Shown here one piece after another: positions 62,440 to 64,000 of a stretch of DNA of 64,000 nt; the first letter of the stretch is position 1; each line of letters starts with the position of its first letter. Position numbers and translations under genes: made by a program. Under the pieces are notes generated by a model, which ran no database searches, was not told the origin of the DNA, and saw nothing but the letters and a program-made list of their open reading frames with translations. The stretch is from a bacterium (lineage in GTDB: Bacteria; AUK180), in the NCBI GenBank assembly GCA_023144005.1, contig JAGLGN010000022.1, positions 1-64,000 of the forward strand, in the 5' to 3' direction.

Positions 62440-62468
62440 ATTATACCACTATTATATGAAATATGCAA
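62440..62468 (-). promoter_or_regulatory. leaderless-type promoter of the SPOR-recA-polA operon
   Basis: Minus strand: TTGCAT (62468-62463), 17 bp spacer, TATAAT (62445-62440), then 5 nt to GTG at 62434. No LexA-like palindrome is visible within or beside it. Confidence 0.65.
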
Positions 62469-62499
62469 CACTTTTGCGGTCATGGAAATTTAGATTTCT

Positions 62500-62528
62500 T
62501 TGCAAATTCGCATAAAGTTTTGTATAAT
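62500..62528 (+). promoter_or_regulatory. plus-strand promoter reading into the repeat
   Basis: TTGCAA (62500-62505), 17 bp spacer ending TG, TATAAT (62523-62528). Nine bases later begins the repeat instead of a gene. GTG at 62538 opens only two codons. Confidence 0.5.
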
Positions 62529-62536
62529 GAATTTCT

Positions 62537-62735
62537 AGTGTCCTGATTCATGAAACACTGACAATGGCTGACGATATTTTTGCCGTATTCAAGGCGCGAG
62601 CAACGCCGCATACCCACAGCGGTATGTAAGTAATTAGTGCTCTGATCCATAAAGACGTTAACAATGACTGACGCTATTTTTGCTCGGTATTCAAGGCGCG
62701 AGGAGCGTTGCATACCCACAGCGGTATGTAAGCAA
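62537..62735 (+). repeat. imperfect tandem repeat, two units of about 99 nt
   Basis: Unit 1 (62537-62635) and unit 2 (62636 to about 62735) share AGTG-CTGAT-CAT, ACAATG-CTGACG-TATTTTTGC, GTATTCAAGGCGCGAG and CATACCCACAGCGGTATG. The last element is a hairpin: arms CATACC and GGTATG around CACAGC. GC content is higher than in the surroundings. A part of the same sequence occurs at 42214-42245. It has no coding capacity and resembles REP-like dispersed elements. Confidence 0.75.
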
Positions 62736-62880
62736 CGAGCAACGCAGAAGACAGAAAAAGAGCCTCAGCCCGAAGGGAATATTATCTTTGGTCAATTTCT
62801 TCCTCTCTCTTCGCTTGCGGACCACAAAGGGTACGCCGTACTCATTGTTCGTTGGAATTGCCTCAAATCAGGGTATTTCA

Positions 62881-62909
62881 TTGACATCGTATTTATGAAA
62901 CAGTACACT
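62881..62909 (+). promoter_or_regulatory. promoter of the dehydrogenase operon
   Basis: TTGACA (62881-62886), 17 bp spacer, TACACT (62904-62909), then a leader with CGGAGGA before the ATG at 62927. Confidence 0.5.
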
Positions 62910-62926
62910 AAAACATCGGAGGATTT

Positions 62927-63982
62927 ATGTTAAGATTCGCATTGTTAGGCTGCGGGCGCATTGGAAAACGGCACGCCGCCCTTTTAAAACAGATAGATGG
63001 GGCTGAACTTTCAGCTGTATGTGATATTATTGCGTCAAGGGCAGAAGAATTCGGTAAGAAGTACGGGATCCGGTATTATACAAGTATGGAAAAAATGGCA
63101 GAAGGTGAGAAGATAGATGTGGTGAGCATCTGTACTCCTTCAGGCCTGCATGCCGAACATTGCATGTATTTCGCGCCGCATACAGGGAATATTATCGTTG
63201 AGAAACCCATGGCGCTTAGGCTTGATGACGCCAAGGCGATGATAGAAGCCTGTGATGATAATCATACTCGATTATTCGTTGTCAAGCAGAACAGATTCAA
63301 TCTCCCCATCCTAAAGTTAAGGCAGGCAATAGAAGAAGGCCGCTTCGGGAAGATATACATGGCAACGGTAAGGGTTCATTGGCAGCGTCCTCAGAGATAT
63401 TACGATATGGATAAATGGCACGGGACATGGGCCATGGATGGAGGAGTTCTTACTAATCAGGCATCGCATCATATTGATATGCTTCAATGGGTACTAGGCC
63501 CGATCTCCGATATTTCCGCGATGACCGATACCTTCCTGCATCAGATAGAAGTAGAGGACACCGGAGTAGCCATTCTCCGGGCGGAATCCGGGGCCTTTGG
63601 CGTTATTGAAGCTACAACGAACACATCCCCACAGGACCTGGAAGGTTCTATCAATGTCTATGGTTCAAATGGGACCGTCGAGATAGGTGGATTCGCTATG
63701 AATAAGATCGTTACATGGAAATTTGAAGAACCCCAAACGGAAGATGAAACGATCATCGAAAAATTTTCCGTTAACCCTCCTGATGTGTACGGCTTTGGAC
63801 ATCGCGCCTATCTGGAGCATGTTCTCGAAGCTATTCAAGCCGAAAGAGCGGCTCTGATCGATGGAGCGGAGGGAATAAAATCCTTGAAGATAATTCACGC
63901 GATATATGAATCGGCGGAGACCGACAGAGTTATCAGTTTGGGCTCTGATGTAAGCCATAGTAAATTAGGGAGAAAAAAATGA
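62927..63982 (+). CDS. Gfo/Idh/MocA family sugar dehydrogenase, WbpB/WlbA-like
   Basis: The 351-residue protein has the N-terminal Rossmann loop FALLGCGRIGKRHAALL, the EKPMAL motif (lysine 93) and, in the C-terminal domain, GGVLTNQASHHIDMLQWVLG with the catalytic histidine. WbpB/WlbA oxidise C3 of UDP-GlcNAc-uronate. This reading is supported by the next gene, which starts like a WbpE-type aminotransferase, but other Gfo/Idh/MocA activities remain possible. GGAGGA precedes the ATG. Overlap with the next gene is 4 nt (ATGA). Confidence 0.8.
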   Translation: MLRFALLGCGRIGKRHAALLKQIDGAELSAVCDIIASRAEEFGKKYGIRYYTSMEKMAEGEKIDVVSICTPSGLHAEHCMYFAPHTGNIIVEKPMALRLDDAKAMIEACDDNHTRLFVVKQNRFNLPILKLRQAIEEGRFGKIYMATVRVHWQRPQRYYDMDKWHGTWAMDGGVLTNQASHHIDMLQWVLGPISDISAMTDTFLHQIEVEDTGVAILRAESGAFGVIEATTNTSPQDLEGSINVYGSNGTVEIGGFAMNKIVTWKFEEPQTEDETIIEKFSVNPPDVYGFGHRAYLEHVLEAIQAERAALIDGAEGIKSLKIIHAIYESAETDRVISLGSDVSHSKLGRKK

Positions 63983-64000
63983 AAGTACCGCTTTTGGATC
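63979..64000 (+). CDS. start of a DegT/DnrJ/EryC1-type aminotransferase (partial)
   Basis: The last seven complete codons encode MKVPLLD, the usual beginning of DegT/DnrJ/EryC1/StrS sugar aminotransferases. The ATG overlaps the stop codon of the dehydrogenase as ATGA and GGGAG lies upstream. The gene runs out of the window. Partner enzymes of WbpB (WbpE/WlbC) belong to this family. Confidence 0.6.

Larger units (their letters stand above)
62435..62926. other. 492 nt with divergent promoters and a tandem repeat
   Basis: No gene is supported. From left to right it holds the minus-strand promoter of the recA-polA operon, a plus-strand promoter, two repeat units of about 99 nt, and a second plus-strand promoter close to the dehydrogenase gene. 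Confidence 0.6.

Noticed and set aside
62480-62719. Minus-strand open frame of 79 codons across the repeats
   Set aside because: The frame owes its existence to the repeated sequence, has an internal duplicated peptide and no promoter.
62537-62735. CRISPR-like array
   Set aside because: Only two units of about 99 nt directly abutting, with no spacers; it is a tandem repeat with a hairpin.

Overview
The window reads as one contiguous piece of chromosome from an uncultivated, AT-rich diderm bacterium. An outer envelope is suggested by an O-antigen-ligase-like protein, a Wzx-type flippase, a SPOR-domain protein and a probable outer-membrane beta-strand protein. The phylum cannot be fixed from the sequence alone. 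Housekeeping proteins (RecA, PolA, MnmE, YidC, HrcA, GrpE) are of ordinary bacterial type. No rRNA, tRNA, CRISPR array or intact insertion sequence was seen.

Layout. (1) 0.3-7.1 kb: a YitT-family membrane protein, then a tight operon rpmH-rnpA-yidD-yidC-mnmE-mtaB-(hisC-like aminotransferase). (2) 7.1-10 kb, minus strand: rfbA-rfbB-wecE, which together would make dTDP-glucose, its 4-keto-6-deoxy derivative and dTDP-4-amino-4,6-dideoxygalactose. (3) 10-52.7 kb: a very long surface-glycan region with about fifteen GT4-type and five GT2-type glycosyltransferases, six SAM methyltransferases, three large GT-C-like membrane proteins (YfhO-like, an unassigned one, DUF2079-like), two flippase-like (UPF0104/LPG-synthase TM) proteins, a Wzx flippase, a WaaL-like ligase, an asparagine-synthetase-like amidotransferase without its glutaminase cysteine, a GNAT/FemAB-like/deacetylase trio and two NAD-dependent sugar epimerases. 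Several genes are broken or truncated, so the locus is probably being remodelled. (4) 52.9-54.5 kb: hrcA-grpE without dnaK/dnaJ. (5) 54.5-62.4 kb, minus strand: one tight operon of SPOR/TPR protein, DUF4388/TPR protein, recA, a membrane-anchored unknown, polA, coaE and a probable outer-membrane protein. (6) 62.5-64 kb: an imperfect tandem repeat, then a Gfo/Idh/MocA dehydrogenase and the first codons of a DegT-type aminotransferase, the start of another sugar-nucleotide operon.

How it works together. The sugar-nucleotide enzymes supply donors; GT2/GT4 enzymes assemble a lipid-linked glycan; Wzx would flip it and the WaaL-like ligase attach it. GT2 enzymes of the polyprenyl-phosphate-sugar type sit next to each of the three GT-C-like proteins, suggesting periplasmic glycan-decorating modules (inference).

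The most striking non-coding signal is promoter architecture. At about a dozen transcription-unit starts a sigma70-like promoter (TTGNNN, 16-17 bp spacer, TATAAT or TAAAAT) ends only 5-6 nt before an ATG or GTG and no Shine-Dalgarno is present. Transcription would then begin at the start codon, giving leaderless mRNAs. Genes inside operons, and a second class of promoters, use normal GGAGG-type ribosome binding sites. This pattern also corrects several start codons and points to two small genes that ORF length alone would miss.
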